Source: Davidsoniella eucalypti
Taxonomy: Eukaryota; Ascomycota; Sordariomycetes; Microascales; Ceratocystidaceae
NCBI GenBank assembly: GCA_004009845.1
Contig: RMBW01000009.1
Coordinates: 372,001 to 436,000 of the forward strand
Direction of reading: 5' to 3'
DNA: 64,000 nt
Part shown: positions 23,860-35,684 of the stretch, in pieces
Numbering within the stretch: the stretch's first letter is position 1
Layout of the letters: each line of letters opens with the position of its first letter
Translations under genes and position numbers: made by a program
The notes under the pieces: generated by a model
Seen by the model: only the letters and a program-made list of their open reading frames with translations
Told to the model about the DNA's origin: nothing
The model's database searches: none

Positions 23860-24800
23860 GATGAGTGAATTTATGTTTTTGTGTAGAGGTTTAGTGGATG
23901 AGAAAATGACGAGACTGGATGGGAAGTTTCTGTTATATGCAGCTCAGATATAAAATTTCGCCCAGTTCAGTTCTTACTACAGTATGACACGGCCCATGCT
24001 GAAAATAGCAATAGCTCTGCCGAGAACTGTTGCTGCAACTGATGCCGATGGTGACTAATGGGCCAATGGGTACACAGTTATTATGTACTATCAAGTATCC
24101 AACACAGTGAATCAACCGCCTAGGCAGACAGCCATAGCACCAGTATTACAGGTGCTTTTTTTAGGGATGATACACCGTAACGGCGGCGCTGACTAAATCG
24201 TGAATCCTGCCGTTGATTACTTCTGAGATATCCACGAGCCTGTGAGAGCAACACGGGGATTAAAGGCCGTACAGTGTTCGATCACAGTGACCGCCTCTAT
24301 CTTCGCACTCATAGATAGGACCTAGTCTAACGAGGCTTAAATGGAGTCTCCACTGACCGCCTAGTAAAGCTCTTTGTTCAGTGGCCTGTTTTGGACTTTT
24401 TGGGCTTGTCGTATCTTATCAGCAGCCTCAATATAGGTCTGCTGAGTTGGCCAGAACCGAGATGTAGGGCCCTGCAAAGTCGCCCAAAACAGGCTAAGAT
24501 AGCCAGCCTAAGCCGGCCGTTTTAGGCTCAGCGCATCCACACAATTAAGCAGAGCTTCTACTGGTCTTGTTTGGGCCGAAACATGACTCGAAACAAAAAA
24601 CAGAGCTTCTAAAGGGCATGCGCCGAGTCTTTTGTTTCTTCTTCTGCGTTTGTTCTTCCTGTCCTTCACAACCAGTTTACGCTGTCATTTCATTCTACGA
24701 TCGGCTGGCCTCGACTTAGTATATCCCCGTTTCTTGTTTTGTTTCTTTTTCTCTATCATTCTCGACCTCACGATTAGCATCATCTTATCTATCCCCAGCC
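23860..24800. promoter_or_regulatory. Divergent promoter region, OTC / Tag1-like
   Basis: 941 bases between divergent start codons. It contains a CCAAT core in GGGCCAATGGG near 24060 (about 205 bases upstream of OTC). A TGACTC at 24584-24589 resembles a Gcn4/CpcA half-consensus. An 11-bp inverted repeat (GCCTGTTTTGG at 24384 and CCAAAACAGGC at 24484) is also present. Regulation by any of these is inference. Confidence 0.4.
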
Positions 24801-27800
24801 ATGGCGTCATCACCCGCCAAGAGCGCCCGCAATAGCGCTCACAACAGCGACGATGAACACTCGCTGCAGCGCCCGATCTTCGAAGACGACGATGACCATG
24901 TTCCCTCCAACGAGGTATCGCCGCTGCTAGGCGATAGACCTGTGCGCCGATATGATGGCATGCCACCGACTTCGTTAGGCCCTACCGCAACCTCCGACGC
25001 CACCACCACCACCAAGTCGACGCGATTCTCGTCACCGTCCCTCATCGCTATCATAACCCTCGGTCTGCTCTCTGTATTGATCATGGTCGGCGCATTCATT
25101 CTACCGCACAACGTTGAGGCCTATGTCAAGCAGGCTGTCGTCCTAGAGCCTACCAACCTTTCCATCGAGAGCGTCACTGCCAACGGCATCCGAGCTCGTA
25201 TCGAGGCTACCTTCCGACTCGACTCGCGCCGCGTTACCGAAGACACGCCTCGCAAGGTCGGTGTCCTTGCTACCTGGGCTCTCCGTAAGCTAGGCACTGC
25301 CGAAACCCGTCTAGATCTATTCTATGCCGGCGATGGCCAGCAGCACCTCGGTTCGTTGACTGTGCCGCCGCTGGCCATCGACCTAGTCGACGGCCACACT
25401 ACAGTACTCGACTTTGTCGCTGATGTGGTGCCTGGCGACGCTGAAGTCTTCCGTAGTCTAGGGAACCAGTGGCTGGATGGCCAGCTGGGTGCTATCAAAG
25501 TGTTAGGAAAGGCGAATATCACCGTCAGCACGGGCGTGATCCCTCTGGGCACGCACTCTGTGGCGGAGTCTATTGTGATAGAAGGTCAATATCTCTACCG
25601 CTCCTTTGCATCTGCGTACTTTGGCGAGAAGAGCCTTGTATAAAACATGTTGCCAAAACAAGTGGCTTCCATATAGAGCTTTTTTGTTGTGTAGTGAATA
25701 TCAGTGTGCTAATATATTTTTTCTTTCTCTCTCTACAGCCGGTGATGTCCCTGCGATCCCCGAATACACCATCTCTAGCCTGAACTTCCGCGATGTGCCT
25801 AGCGCCGATGGAAGATCTGCCGTAGGCGCTGATGTGGCTGTGACCGCATACAACAAACATCCTATACAAGTGAATATTCCGTCTCTAGCATTTGACGTCC
25901 TAATTCCCGACTGCAATCCTCTCGATCCATATCTTCTCGTATCCCGCGCCACAACTGATGCGTTGCTGGTGACCCCGCGTTCCAACGTCACAGCTACCGC
26001 TCATGCGATAGTCCATGATATCCCCAAGTCCCTAACCCGTGTCTGCCCCAAGTCGTCCAACTCCCCTCTAGACGAGTTCCTGAGACGCTATATGAAAGGC
26101 GAGGACGCAACCGTTTTTGTACGTGGAAGTGGCGACCCGGCTGCTGATACGCCCAGCTGGGTCAGCACTATCCTATCTGAGCTTACTGTGGTCGTGCCGT
26201 TCCCCGGCCATTCATTCGACAGTCTAATCAAGGAGTTCTCGCTGGCTGACGTCAGCTTCAAGCTGCCAGATCCATTTGCGGAGCCAGGCACTCCAGATGC
26301 TGATCCCAAGGTTTCGGGTAGTATTCACGTCCTAGCAGCTCTGCCAAAGCAGCTCAATGTCGACATAGCCGTAACTAACATCCGCGCGACTGCCGATGTT
26401 ATCTATAAGCACCAGAATTTTGGTCAACTAAACCTAAAGCAATGGCGCGCAGCCAATTCTAGCAAAGTGGTTGACAGCACCACAGGCGACATGAGTCTAG
26501 AGATTGACTCCCGAGTCGAAGACGCCCCACTCACTATCACCGACTCAGACGTCTTCTCTGATGTTGTCCAGCACCTCCTCTTTGGCGACTCCGACGTCCT
26601 TCTTGACGTCAATGCTTCTGTCGACGTCAAGGTCAACACTGGCCTTGGAGAGCTGGTTCTCAAGGATGTGCCTGCGTCAGGCAGGATCCCGGTAAAACGT
26701 CTGTCTATTTTCTCACCAAACTAGACTATAAGCCTCTTATCTTTTTTTTCTTATCTTTTTTCTTCTTTTCATTTTGTTACTACTATAACTAGACTGTTCG
26801 TCCCTCCCGGAGTCCTGACCACGAAGTTCTTGTGTTTTTCTCTCTCTTTTTCTCTTCCTATACCTTTTCCCACTACGTAGGAAGAAGAAAAAAACGGCTC
26901 AGGAGACGCAGCCAGAGGAACAGCAGTATTGCTGTTGTTTCTATATTTTCCCTTTGTCATTGTTAAACTCACCATCATATATCTTGTTTTCTTTTGTCCT
27001 CATAACTAACAGTATGTTACTCGCACTTCAGATCTCCCTGGTGGTTCTCTTGAAGATGGGCTCGAGCCCCAGATCAACGAGCTGAGGATTGTGGAGTCCT
27101 CTGCTTCGTCCATGACACTGACTGCTTTAGTCAACGTCACCAATCCCACGCAGTATTCTGCTATCATCCCTTATCTCAATGTACATTTCATGAAGAACGG
27201 CTCGGTTCTCGGTGATGCTACGCTTCGCAATGTGAACATCACCACCGGCCAGAACTTCAATATTCCTGTCACGGCTGATTGGGCTCCTTCGCATAGTGGT
27301 CCTGACGCTCGCCAGATCGGTGTTGATTTGATTTCACAGTACTTATCTGGTTTCAACACCTCCATTACTATCAAGATGCATGAAAAGAGCGTGCCTGCGT
27401 GTCCTATTCTAGGTCGCTCTCTATCAAATATCAACATAACCTCGTCGCTTCCTCGCTTGAGCAACCCAGGCCATGGTAAACATCGTCCTGGAGGTCCCGG
27501 TGGTGGCCATGGTGGACATGGTGGACACGGAAATGACAGCCCAAACCAAGGTGCCGGCGAGTTTATCTACGATGCGACATTCCACCTGTTCTCTTCCACA
27601 GCGACCTTCACTCTCATGTCCCCTCTACCCTACGATACCGTCTACCTAGTCAGTGTCAATGCCACAGCGTTCTGGAACCGTACGGAGCGCATAGGCGAGA
27701 TCCTCTATCATTACCCCTTTGCAGCTCCACCTGGACTCTCTACTACCCCACGACTACCGGTAGACTGGTCTATTGGATCTGTGGGCTACGATAAAGTTCT

Positions 27801-27921
27801 CGGAGCACTAGGTGGACAGTTAAAGCTAGATGCGCGTGCTAATGTCACCGTGCGGCTTGGGATGTATGAGGAGACTATATGGTATATTGGGCGCGGTATT
27901 GGAGCCAATGTGCGACTTTGA
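24801..27921 (+). CDS. Single-pass membrane protein, Tag1-like (vacuolar LEA2-type family)
   Basis: Best model is 877 residues in three exons: 24801-25584, 25739-26698 and 27032-27921. Residues 1-80 are acidic and Ser/Thr-rich. One transmembrane helix lies at about 81-101 (SLIAIITLGLLSVLIMVGAF). The long remainder is extracytosolic, beta-rich, with many N-glycosylation sequons and repeated LEA2-like units such as DVPAIPEYTISSLNF and MTLTALVNVTNPTQYSAIIP. This is the layout of fungal proteins related to yeast Tag1, a vacuolar membrane protein reported to help terminate autophagy; assignment by memory of the family, not alignment. A Gly/His-rich insert (PGGGHGGHGGHG) near 27490-27530 is odd. 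Both introns need atypical donors (GTCAAT and GTCTGT). An alternative second intron (26692-27012, GTAAAA donor) also keeps frame and gives 881 residues. Confidence 0.75.
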
Positions 27922-28710
27922 GTATTTTATGGGATGATACCTGTGTTTCTTTTTTTTCTTTTATGCTTTTTGGCGTTTATGAGGTTATTGTGTGTTGTTA
28001 TTTCGATCAGGAGAAGACGAGAAGATACAAACTGATGAGCCTCGTCGATCACAGCCCAGACGACAAGTGCTTTTGTTTTCTTGTCATTATACGCTCAACT
28101 AGTCAAGTTTTCATATATACTTTTGCTTTTATATTTCTTTATTTGTTTTCTACAACTCGCAAAATTGACATTATCTTATCCGAGTACTTTAATATACAAG
28201 ATACGTATCTTTACAAAAAAATGTGTAGAAATACCACATACAAAATATGGTGACGTACATATGATAGCAATGACAGGATATACGATAAAAGCCCAACTTC
28301 TCTGCTTAATTATAGCCCCACACATCTCTCAGGTCGGTTTTAGTGCCGTCAACAATAAGCATAAAAAAAATATTTCTCAAACTAAATTCCTCAGAGCGGA
28401 ACTTCATCACTCTCCTAGATGTTTCTGTAATATCAAGTTTCTCTTACCTCCTCTATATACATCTTATAATCATTCTAAGGTATTCTCCGTCATACATACC
28501 TAACCTCAATATCGAACTTTGCTGATCTTTTAACGGCCAGCCTGTCCACATATCACCCGGAACAAACGGCGTTTTTATATCCATCTTTACATCACTACTT
28601 CTTCTCCTTCTATTCATAAACGGCTAGTCTGCCCTTACTTCATTATTGTCCTTACAACCTTTCAATCGACCTCGCTTTCGTCTTCACCGTTGTCCCTCTC
28701 ACTGCCAAAG
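27922..28710. other. Intergenic tract
   Basis: AT-rich 3' region of the Tag1-like gene, then a pyrimidine-rich stretch (28580-28700) that is the likely leader of the small gene at 28711. The open frames overlapping 27879-28525 are T-rich and show no family features. Confidence 0.55.
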
Positions 28711-28908
28711 ATGACTACTCCTCGCATCTCTCTATATGGCTACAGTAGCCGTGTTCGCCCTAGCCGCGTCTTTACCTTGGTCTGGATCACCATGTTCGTT
28801 GGAGCGTTGGTCTTCGTCTATAAATATGGCCTAGGAAATGTTCAGACAGCTACAGCTTCCTCTCAACGGGCTGCTGCTGCTGCTATCAAGGCTGCAGCCG
28901 CCGCTTGA
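28711..28908 (+). CDS. Small hypothetical single-pass membrane protein, 65 residues
   Basis: Intronless short frame beginning MTTPRISLYGYSSRVRPSRV. It has a basic N-terminal segment, one hydrophobic segment at about residues 22-43 (FTLVWITMFVGALVFVYKYG) and an Ala-rich tail ending in AAAAA. The arrangement fits a tail- or N-anchored organellar or ER protein. It is supported by a CT-rich leader ending in a purine context (CCAAAG before ATG) and by its placement between two genes. I do not recognise a family. It could be a chance frame, but its Arg/aromatic pattern and clean membrane segment argue against that. Confidence 0.5.
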   Translation: MTTPRISLYGYSSRVRPSRVFTLVWITMFVGALVFVYKYGLGNVQTATASSQRAAAAAIKAAAAA

Positions 28909-29225
28909 AATCGATGTCTGTGTTTGGGTCTTTCCTGTCATGTCCTCTTTTCTTCTTGAGCGTACTTCCTTTTCATTGGGTCTATGACGGTTCATACTAA
29001 CCAATGATGCGTTCTTACGGGGCCGTCTTTGGTTCGTGTGTACTAGTAATTATAATATATATATCAAGGTTCCTATTTTGTAATTTATATCCTCTCGAGT
29101 CCCTGACTTCAAGAATCCCTTCTGCCCTGTAAAGATCAAACGCCGTGCACCAAACTACATACAATGATATCGCACAGATAGAAAACAACAAAACAAAACA
29201 AGAAACCATAAACCACACGTTCGTT
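28909..29225. terminator. Convergent 3' region, small gene / SNU66
   Basis: 317 bases between convergent stops. It contains AT-rich runs (TAATTATAATATATATATC near 29047) and an A-rich tract (AACAAAACAAAACAAG near 29187). No coding potential. Confidence 0.5.
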
Positions 29226-31266
29226 CTATGCAAGTCTCACACCAGCTTCCTTGCGCTTCTTCAGTTGTTGAGCTGTGACAGAGCTCATACCAACATTCTG
29301 GCTCGCGTCCAACATTGATTGAGCCTCTCTGCGCTTCTCTTCCTCGATTTTCTTCAGCTTCAACTCTGTCTTGCCCTTACCTGAGCCCTTTCCGTGGAAC
29401 GCGTGACTCATCTGCTTGAACGCCTCTTTGGTATTTAGTCTGCGGCCATCTTCATCTACGTACTTGAGTTCGAACGTCGGCACAAAGTTCTGTGAGAACA
29501 ACTCTGCCATCTTGCGTGATTGCTGTGTTTCGCGTTGTGTGTTTTGCTGGCGTGCGTAATCTTCGCGTTCACGGGCGCTCATCCGGTCCAGACGTCCACT
29601 GTTACGGTCACGCTCACGTTGCTGGCGGGCGTGCTCTTCCATCTCAAGTTCCATAGTGCGTTTCTTAGCTAAGAAATCTTGCTTCTTACGGAAAGCTTCG
29701 TGTGTCTCGGCACTGTTAGACTCCTTTAGGATACCGCGTTCACGGAGTAGGGCAAGTGCAGAGCCCATACTCTGTGCGACTGTCCTCTCTTGCATGAGAG
29801 CATCATCACCTTCTTCTTCCTCCTCTTCACCTTCTTGTTGTTCCTCGGTGGGGAACTCAGCCCATTGTCGTGAGGGCTCGGCTTCACCCATTTCTTGATC
29901 ACCGTCTTGATCCTCCTTAGATGTTGGAGCTTCGGGCTCAGACTCAGCCTTGGGCTCCTTAGGCTTCTTCTTCTCCTCTTGTTGAATGGCGCCAATTCCT
30001 GAGACGAATTCCGAGACTTCGCCAATGATAAGGCCTGCTGATTCCTCAGCGTTGTTGTTCTCGGCCTCTTCTGCCTCTGTGTCTTGTTTGAGTTGCTTGG
30101 CAAAATCTTGTGGTTTCATCTTCTTGCGCTTTTTGAGAGCTTCCCGTCTTTGCTTCGACAGGACTGCTTGAAGATCATCGTCATCGCCGAGATCGGCGTC
30201 GGTAGTTTTGCGTTTCTTCGAGATTGGGGGGTCGATGTCCATTTCTTGGGGGATTCCTTCGGGGAACACGTCGTCCTCATCGACCTGTTTTTGTCGTGTG
30301 GATTTAGACTTCTTGCCCTTCTTCGGTTTTCTCACTTTGATCTCTGAGATATCGAGGTAGTCTGATGATGGTTGGCCAGCGCCGTCTGAATAATTCATTA
30401 GTATAATCGGCACATGTAAATTCTAGTAGCGGTGGATTCTTACCTATCATATCAACATCAATGCCTTGCGGTTTCGCTTTCGCTGCTGCCTGATCTTCGA
30501 GTAGATTTCCCAAGGCCGCAACCGCACCGTTAGTGTCCAGAGTAAATCTCTTCGATTTCTTACCGAAGATCTCTTCGTCGTACTTTGACAGCATGCCGTC
30601 TTCGGTCTCATCTAATGGGTTATACTCTGGCCGTTTCTTCTTGAGATCTAGACGTTCCTTGAGCTTTTCTTGGTCGCGCAAATCTGCGTTCTCGAGCTCG
30701 TCGCCTTCTTCCTCAAGCTCATCCAGCGTTCCATCTTTGAGTGTCAGGATCTGCTCTTCTCCGTCACCAAAGTTATCCATCTCATGGGCAACTTTGAGTC
30801 CCGCGAGGTCCTTAGATGTGTACTGTAGCGCTGCGGCAGCTTGAGCTTCGGCAGCCGCCAATTCCTCCTCCATCTTGCGCGCCTTGTCGATCTTCTTCTG
30901 GCGCTTTTTCTGGCCCATCAACCACGCCTTGGCATCGATGTCAGTGGATGTTCCGTCACCCAAGCCAGCGCCATCCATTAGCTTCAGACGCTGCTCTTTG
31001 TCGCGCTGTTTCTTGATCACTGCGGCGCGCTCGACACGCTTACGCTTATCGGTTTCGGCTTGTTGTGCACTGCGGTAGTTGTCGTATGCGGCGGCTGCGC
31101 GAGTGTCGATCGTACTAGCGATTTCACCGTCGGAATCTTCGTCATGGCGGCTGCGATCACTGTCTGAATCTTCGGCGGTGGCGGCTGCAGCGCCAGGCAC
31201 AGGCAAAGGCTTCATGCCCATGGCCACACGCAGCTTGTTCTGCTCTTCGATCATAGCAGCATCCAT
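29226..31266 (-). CDS. snu66: U4/U6.U5 tri-snRNP protein Snu66/SART1
   Basis: 660 residues in two exons (30444-31266 and 29226-30385; 58-nt intron, joined at G|AC Asp). The protein is a scaffold of the U4/U6.U5 tri-snRNP, needed for spliceosome activation, in the nucleus. The N-terminus EEQNKLRVAMGMKPLPVPG is the hallmark of the family. Long charged coiled-coil segments rich in Lys, Glu and Asp follow. The EYNPLDETEDGMLSKYDEEI block lies in the middle. Family C-terminal blocks are TVAQSMGSALALLRERGIL, PTFELKYVDEDGRRLNTKEA and FKQMSHAFHGKGSGKGKTE. Upstream of the last block is an acidic Glu run (EEEEEEGDD). No Hub1-binding element was searched for in detail. Confidence 0.93.
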
Positions 31267-33371
31267 ATTTGCGGTTTAGTTCTGTCGTGCTGGTAGTCGG
31301 CTTTGTCGACACAAAAATGGTGGCGTTAAAAGTGTTGTAAATTATAGTAAGGCTGAAGGCACCAATAATAGCCTTGTTGTATGTTTATTTGTAGGAGTGT
31401 AACATTTATTGAGGGTTACAATCGTTGCTAGGGTTATTTGTTCTATTTTACTGAGCCGAAAATGTTTGTGAACTTGGAAAGAGGCAATGGTTCGGCTTTT
31501 TTACTCTGTCACTAATGCTGTACCGATATATTCATATAAAACTCTATAAAGACTAACAACGAGATATCTTTCAAGTATTCGTAGTACTTTATGTGACAAT
31601 AAAGAATAATTCGAAAGATGGAGCATCGAAATTGACCCGAGTGCTAACTTGCGCCAGCCATGCGGCAAACAGTTTAACATCTTCGAATCGGCTTAAAATG
31701 CTCCCAAGATTGCAATAGTATATTTCTTGCCATTATAACAGACTTTTACCACTTGGGCCTCAAAAATTGGTAATTTTCGTTGCCTAGAAACCAATTGTAG
31801 CCATCAAATATATCGTTCTGAAGGTTCTTCCATTTGCAGAATTTCTTGAGCTAACCTTCATCCAATCACAACGACCAACTAGACCCCACTTAAGAAAATG
31901 CTCCACCTTTTTGTCCCCAGGAGCCAGCAGTATAAATATCTCGGTATGCGACTCTTTGTCTCTTGTTTATTCTCTTCTTCTTTTTTTTCTTCATCACGGA
32001 TCTGTGCCCTGTGATCCCCTGGGAGGCTCAAACACGCTCTTTTGCACGTGCGAGTTCTCTTTCAGGGTCGAACGCAGCGGCAGCTCGATCGTTTCTATGG
32101 AAATCACTTCTTTTCTTTGGTGTCCCTCCGATCGACAGATTCCCAGAGTAGTCGACATTGCGCCGGCGTTTTACATGCGACGACCTTTCCCAACATACTT
32201 GCGCTCTCTTTCGTTTGCACTTCATTACCTTTATCTCTTGTTCCGCTAGCTGATTCTGCCCGATTCGCCGTAAAACGCTTGAGTTGGAAAGTAGTCGGTC
32301 AAGCGACTCGAGGTTACTACGGGGTTTTGGGGGAGAATTTGAATACAAGTCGGGCTCGGTTGTCGTGCTGGCCAGCAAATTAACAGTTTGCTATGTTGAG
32401 ACCGCTATATTCCACCCCTTTTATCCGAGGTCATTGGCCTATGAGGTTGAGGATAACCATGGCAGGTCACATTATAATACCAAAAATTGTAGCTTTTTTA
32501 TGTTGTGAAATTTGTTTGTCGCAAGTAATGTCGAAATTCAATATTGAATATTGGACTTGAAAATATCGTCATGTCCGTTTTGATTGATTTCAAGTAACCC
32601 TAATTTTATTTATTTTTCAGGGTATATATAGGCAACGACGTCCTTTGCTAGAGGCATGAAGTTGTTTTGAAGCTTGTTCAATTAAGTTGACTATTTTATG
32701 ATATCACAAGGTTAAATTGGACAAACAACTTCTTGTTTGAAGTTTTGTATTTCATTATCACTATAAATGAAAACAAACAACTACAGATTGGTTTAAGATG
32801 GTATTGATTAAACCCCAAGCTATCAGATTAGTTAATGTATGTCTCGATGTAATCGATGGCAAAAAGTCACAAAAATATATAGGGTAAATTAAAAATCATT
32901 CACAAGTCAATTATAGAAAGAGAACAGAGAGTTTTGCTCCAAAACAGATTGTATTTAGTGCTTTTTCGATCGCCAAACTAAAACATTATAATCAAGACAT
33001 GATTTAAAATAAATAAAAAAAAGTAGTAAAGTTACATCCTCGCGCCAAATCTTCAGGATATTTTGTTATTTTTCCCCGGTATTATTTGTTTGTTTCTGTG
33101 GACCACAAAGCAAGCTCATGAAAAGAAAAAAAAGGAATAGAGAAGAAAGATTGAAGAAAATGGTGGAATAAGTCGTCAGCTGAGCTTTCGTAGGAAGTCA
33201 TAACATTGTGATTTTCAGGAGTCGACATTCGAGGTTCAAGGAAAGGAAAGAGGTCAGATAGAGATCAAAAGACTAGCTCTTCAACAGTGCAAGCTAAGGC
33301 TAGGCCAGTTGCCCACAAATAGTCTTCAAAGGCATAAAACTTGCGACCCATGAGTCATGTCAACCAGACAC
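31267..33371. other. AT-rich intergenic tract
   Basis: 2.1 kb with no supportable gene. It carries the SNU66 promoter at the left and the glucoamylase 3' region at the right. The part from about 32500 to 33150 is markedly AT-rich. Telobox-like sites lie at about 31429 (TAGGGTTA) and 32595 (TAACCCTAAT). The overlapping frames near 31963-32383 on both strands have no recognisable feature. Confidence 0.6.
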
Positions 33372-35348
33372 TTAAGACTGAGAGACAGAGTAGGCACCGT
33401 TCCAGGTGGCGGAGACGGTGGCGCTGGTGGAGGTGGAAGACAGGGTCAGGACCTTGTTGTTGCCAGACTCCCAGGTGATGCCGCCATCAGAGCCGACACG
33501 GATGAACTTGAACTCAAGACCGGAGCCAGCAGGGATGTTGGAAGTCAAAGACCAGAGAGGGTTGCTAGAGGTGTAGCCAGAGGCAGACAGCAGCACAGCG
33601 TTGCTGGTGTCCCAAGAACCGAAAGAAGTGGTGTTACCGGCAATCTTGATGTTCTCGCCGTAGTAGGTGGTGGCCAGCTCGTTGAAAGTGACGGGAATAC
33701 CGGAGCCGGAACCGCTAGAGCCAGAGCCGGGAGTGCCGCAGTTGGAAGCAGAGGTGTAAGAGCCAGAAATGGTGGTAGCAGTGCAAGTGGTGGGGACAGT
33801 AGGGGCAGTGGTCTTCCAGCTGGGAGGGATGGTACCAGCACGGCGGTCAGTGGCAGACAGGAAAGCGGCGTACGACCAGGTCAGATCACGGGCAGACAGA
33901 GGAGAGCCGGTAGCCTTGTCGTACTGCTCGGAGAGAGTACCAGCGGCAGGGGTGTAGGTCTGGACGACACCAACGAAGCCATCAGCGTAGGCAGTGACGG
34001 CGTTGATGATGGAGGTGAAGGTGGTAGAGCTGGAGGTGTAGGTGCCGGCAGTGACGCTGGAGACCAGGTCGGTGAAGAAGGGCAGCGAGGTGGAGTCGAC
34101 GGTGATGCTGCCCTGGAGCTTCCAGGTGTAGACGGCATCGTACAGCTGCTCAGCAACAGCCAGAGTGCACAGGTACCAGGGGTTACCGTTGTAGTAGCTG
34201 TCCTCGGAGTAGCGACCGACGGCAATAGCAGTGCCAGCGGCCTTGCCAGAGTTGATGGTGTAGACGGAGCGGAAAGAGTCAACCAGCTTCTTGGTGGTGA
34301 TCAGCTGCTTGGAAGAGCAGGGCTGGAAGGTGGCGGCATCACAGCCCAGAGCAGGATCGAACAGGTGGATGGAGGTTAGAGGAGTGTTAGAATCCAGACC
34401 AGAGCGGGAAGTACCGGTCTGGACGTTGGCAACAATATAGCCCTTGCTGGTAGACCAGAAGGTCTGCAGGTAGCAGAGAATCTGGGGAGCGACGGTGTCG
34501 TAAGAGGTGTGAGTCTCACCAAGGCGGGTAGCCAGAGCGGAACCCTCAACCAGAGCTATAATAGGGTTGTTAGCGAGTGTTTGAAGGGGAGATGTAATGA
34601 AGGTGAGAATATTTACCTCTGTACTGAGAGCCGACGGTGAAGAAAGAAGAACCCTGGACCTCCTCCCACAGATCGTAACCAGTGGAGTTCCAGTACTGAG
34701 CGACGTAGTTCAAGTCGTTCTTGATGATCTGCCACAGACCGCAGTCGCCAACGGTACCGTTGTTGTCCAGCATCCAGTTGTAGTAGCCAATCAGGGCGGT
34801 GGCACGCAGAGCGGGACCATCACGCTGAGGACGACCCCAGCCGCCAGTGAAGGCAGTCAGATCGGCGTTGTACTTGGGCTCAGCCAGACCGGTACCGTCA
34901 GACAGAGAACCGGAGGGGTTAGAGACGGTCTGAAGGTAGGCCTGGGCGGTGATGTAGTTCTCAACCTCGGGCTGCAGCAGAGCAGTGTTGGTGCTAAGCG
35001 AATCGATGATCTGCTTGAAGACCAGGGCAGCATCACGAGTCCAGGTGTAGTAGTCTAGTGGAGGGTTAGAGGACGTGCAAGGGTTAAGCGGAGCCGCAGG
35101 GCTCGGGATATAGAAGACTTACAGTCGGGGCTGCTGGTCGAGGGCGAAGCCAGAACGACACCGGTAGAGGCGCCGCTGGCCTCACAGCCGGTGCTGCCAA
35201 TGTTGCAAAGCAGCTTGGTCAGAGCAATCGGGCGCTCGGCAGTGACAAACTCGTCAACAGTGGCACGCTTGGCGAGAGGCGAGGCAATGGCGCCGGTGGC
35301 GGCCAGAATCCACGCCGAAGCGATAACAGCAGACTTAGCGAAAACCAT
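33372..35348 (-). CDS. glaA: Secreted glucoamylase, GH15 with CBM20 starch-binding domain
   Basis: 615 residues in three exons: 35123-35348, 34617-35054 and 33372-34555 (introns of 68 and 61 nt). It releases glucose from the non-reducing ends of starch outside the cell. A signal peptide (about 1-20) is followed by a short propeptide ending in Lys27-Arg28, a Kex2-type site. The (alpha/alpha)6 GH15 domain runs to about 480. The catalytic acid is Glu206 in DLWEEVQGSSFF and the catalytic base is Glu431 in LSEQYDK, equivalent to Glu179 and Glu400 of the Aspergillus enzyme. GWGRPQRDGPALRATA and ARDLTWSYAAF are family blocks. The linker is only about 15 Gly/Ser residues. CBM20 spans about 508-606 (TYYGENIKIAG, FGSWDTS, LEFKFIRV). 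Codon use is strongly biased, as in highly expressed genes, and produces long meaningless frames on the other strand. Confidence 0.97.
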
Positions 35349-35676
35349 TGTGACTGATGATGATTTGAAGTTTTCAAAGATACAAGACAAGGAGTGATGT
35401 TGATGAGCTGGTGGAATGAAAGACAAAGTTGAAGCTGGAGCTGGAGCAGGCAAGCTGGAGATCTCAGAAGAGGACAAGAGGCTGTGCTTGGTGAAGAGAA
35501 GAGAGAGGGAGAAGATGAAAACGAGGAAGATGGCCGCCCTAGATATAGTTTTTCAACATTTGGTTAGCTTGTTCTGAGATCACCGCAAAGTCTGAATGTG
35601 GTTTGGGTGAATTTTGGCGTATAGTCCACGGACATCGTGATATCTACACAACTAGGCTACTAGACCAGCCTAACAG

Positions 35677-35684
35677 CCGGCCGG
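35677..35684. promoter_or_regulatory. CCGGCCGG palindrome upstream of glucoamylase
   Basis: A perfect CGG/CCG palindrome about 330 bases upstream of the glucoamylase ATG, with further CGG-containing elements at about 35720 and 35745. CGG triplets are the half-sites of fungal Zn2Cys6 regulators such as AmyR. The spacing does not match the classical CGG-N8-CGG site. Confidence 0.3.

Noticed and set aside
33357..34379. A 340-codon open frame on the plus strand opposite the glucoamylase
   Set aside because: It is the mirror of a gene with strong codon bias; the product is low-complexity Gly/Val/Arg and lacks any domain. The minus-strand GH15 motifs are complete.
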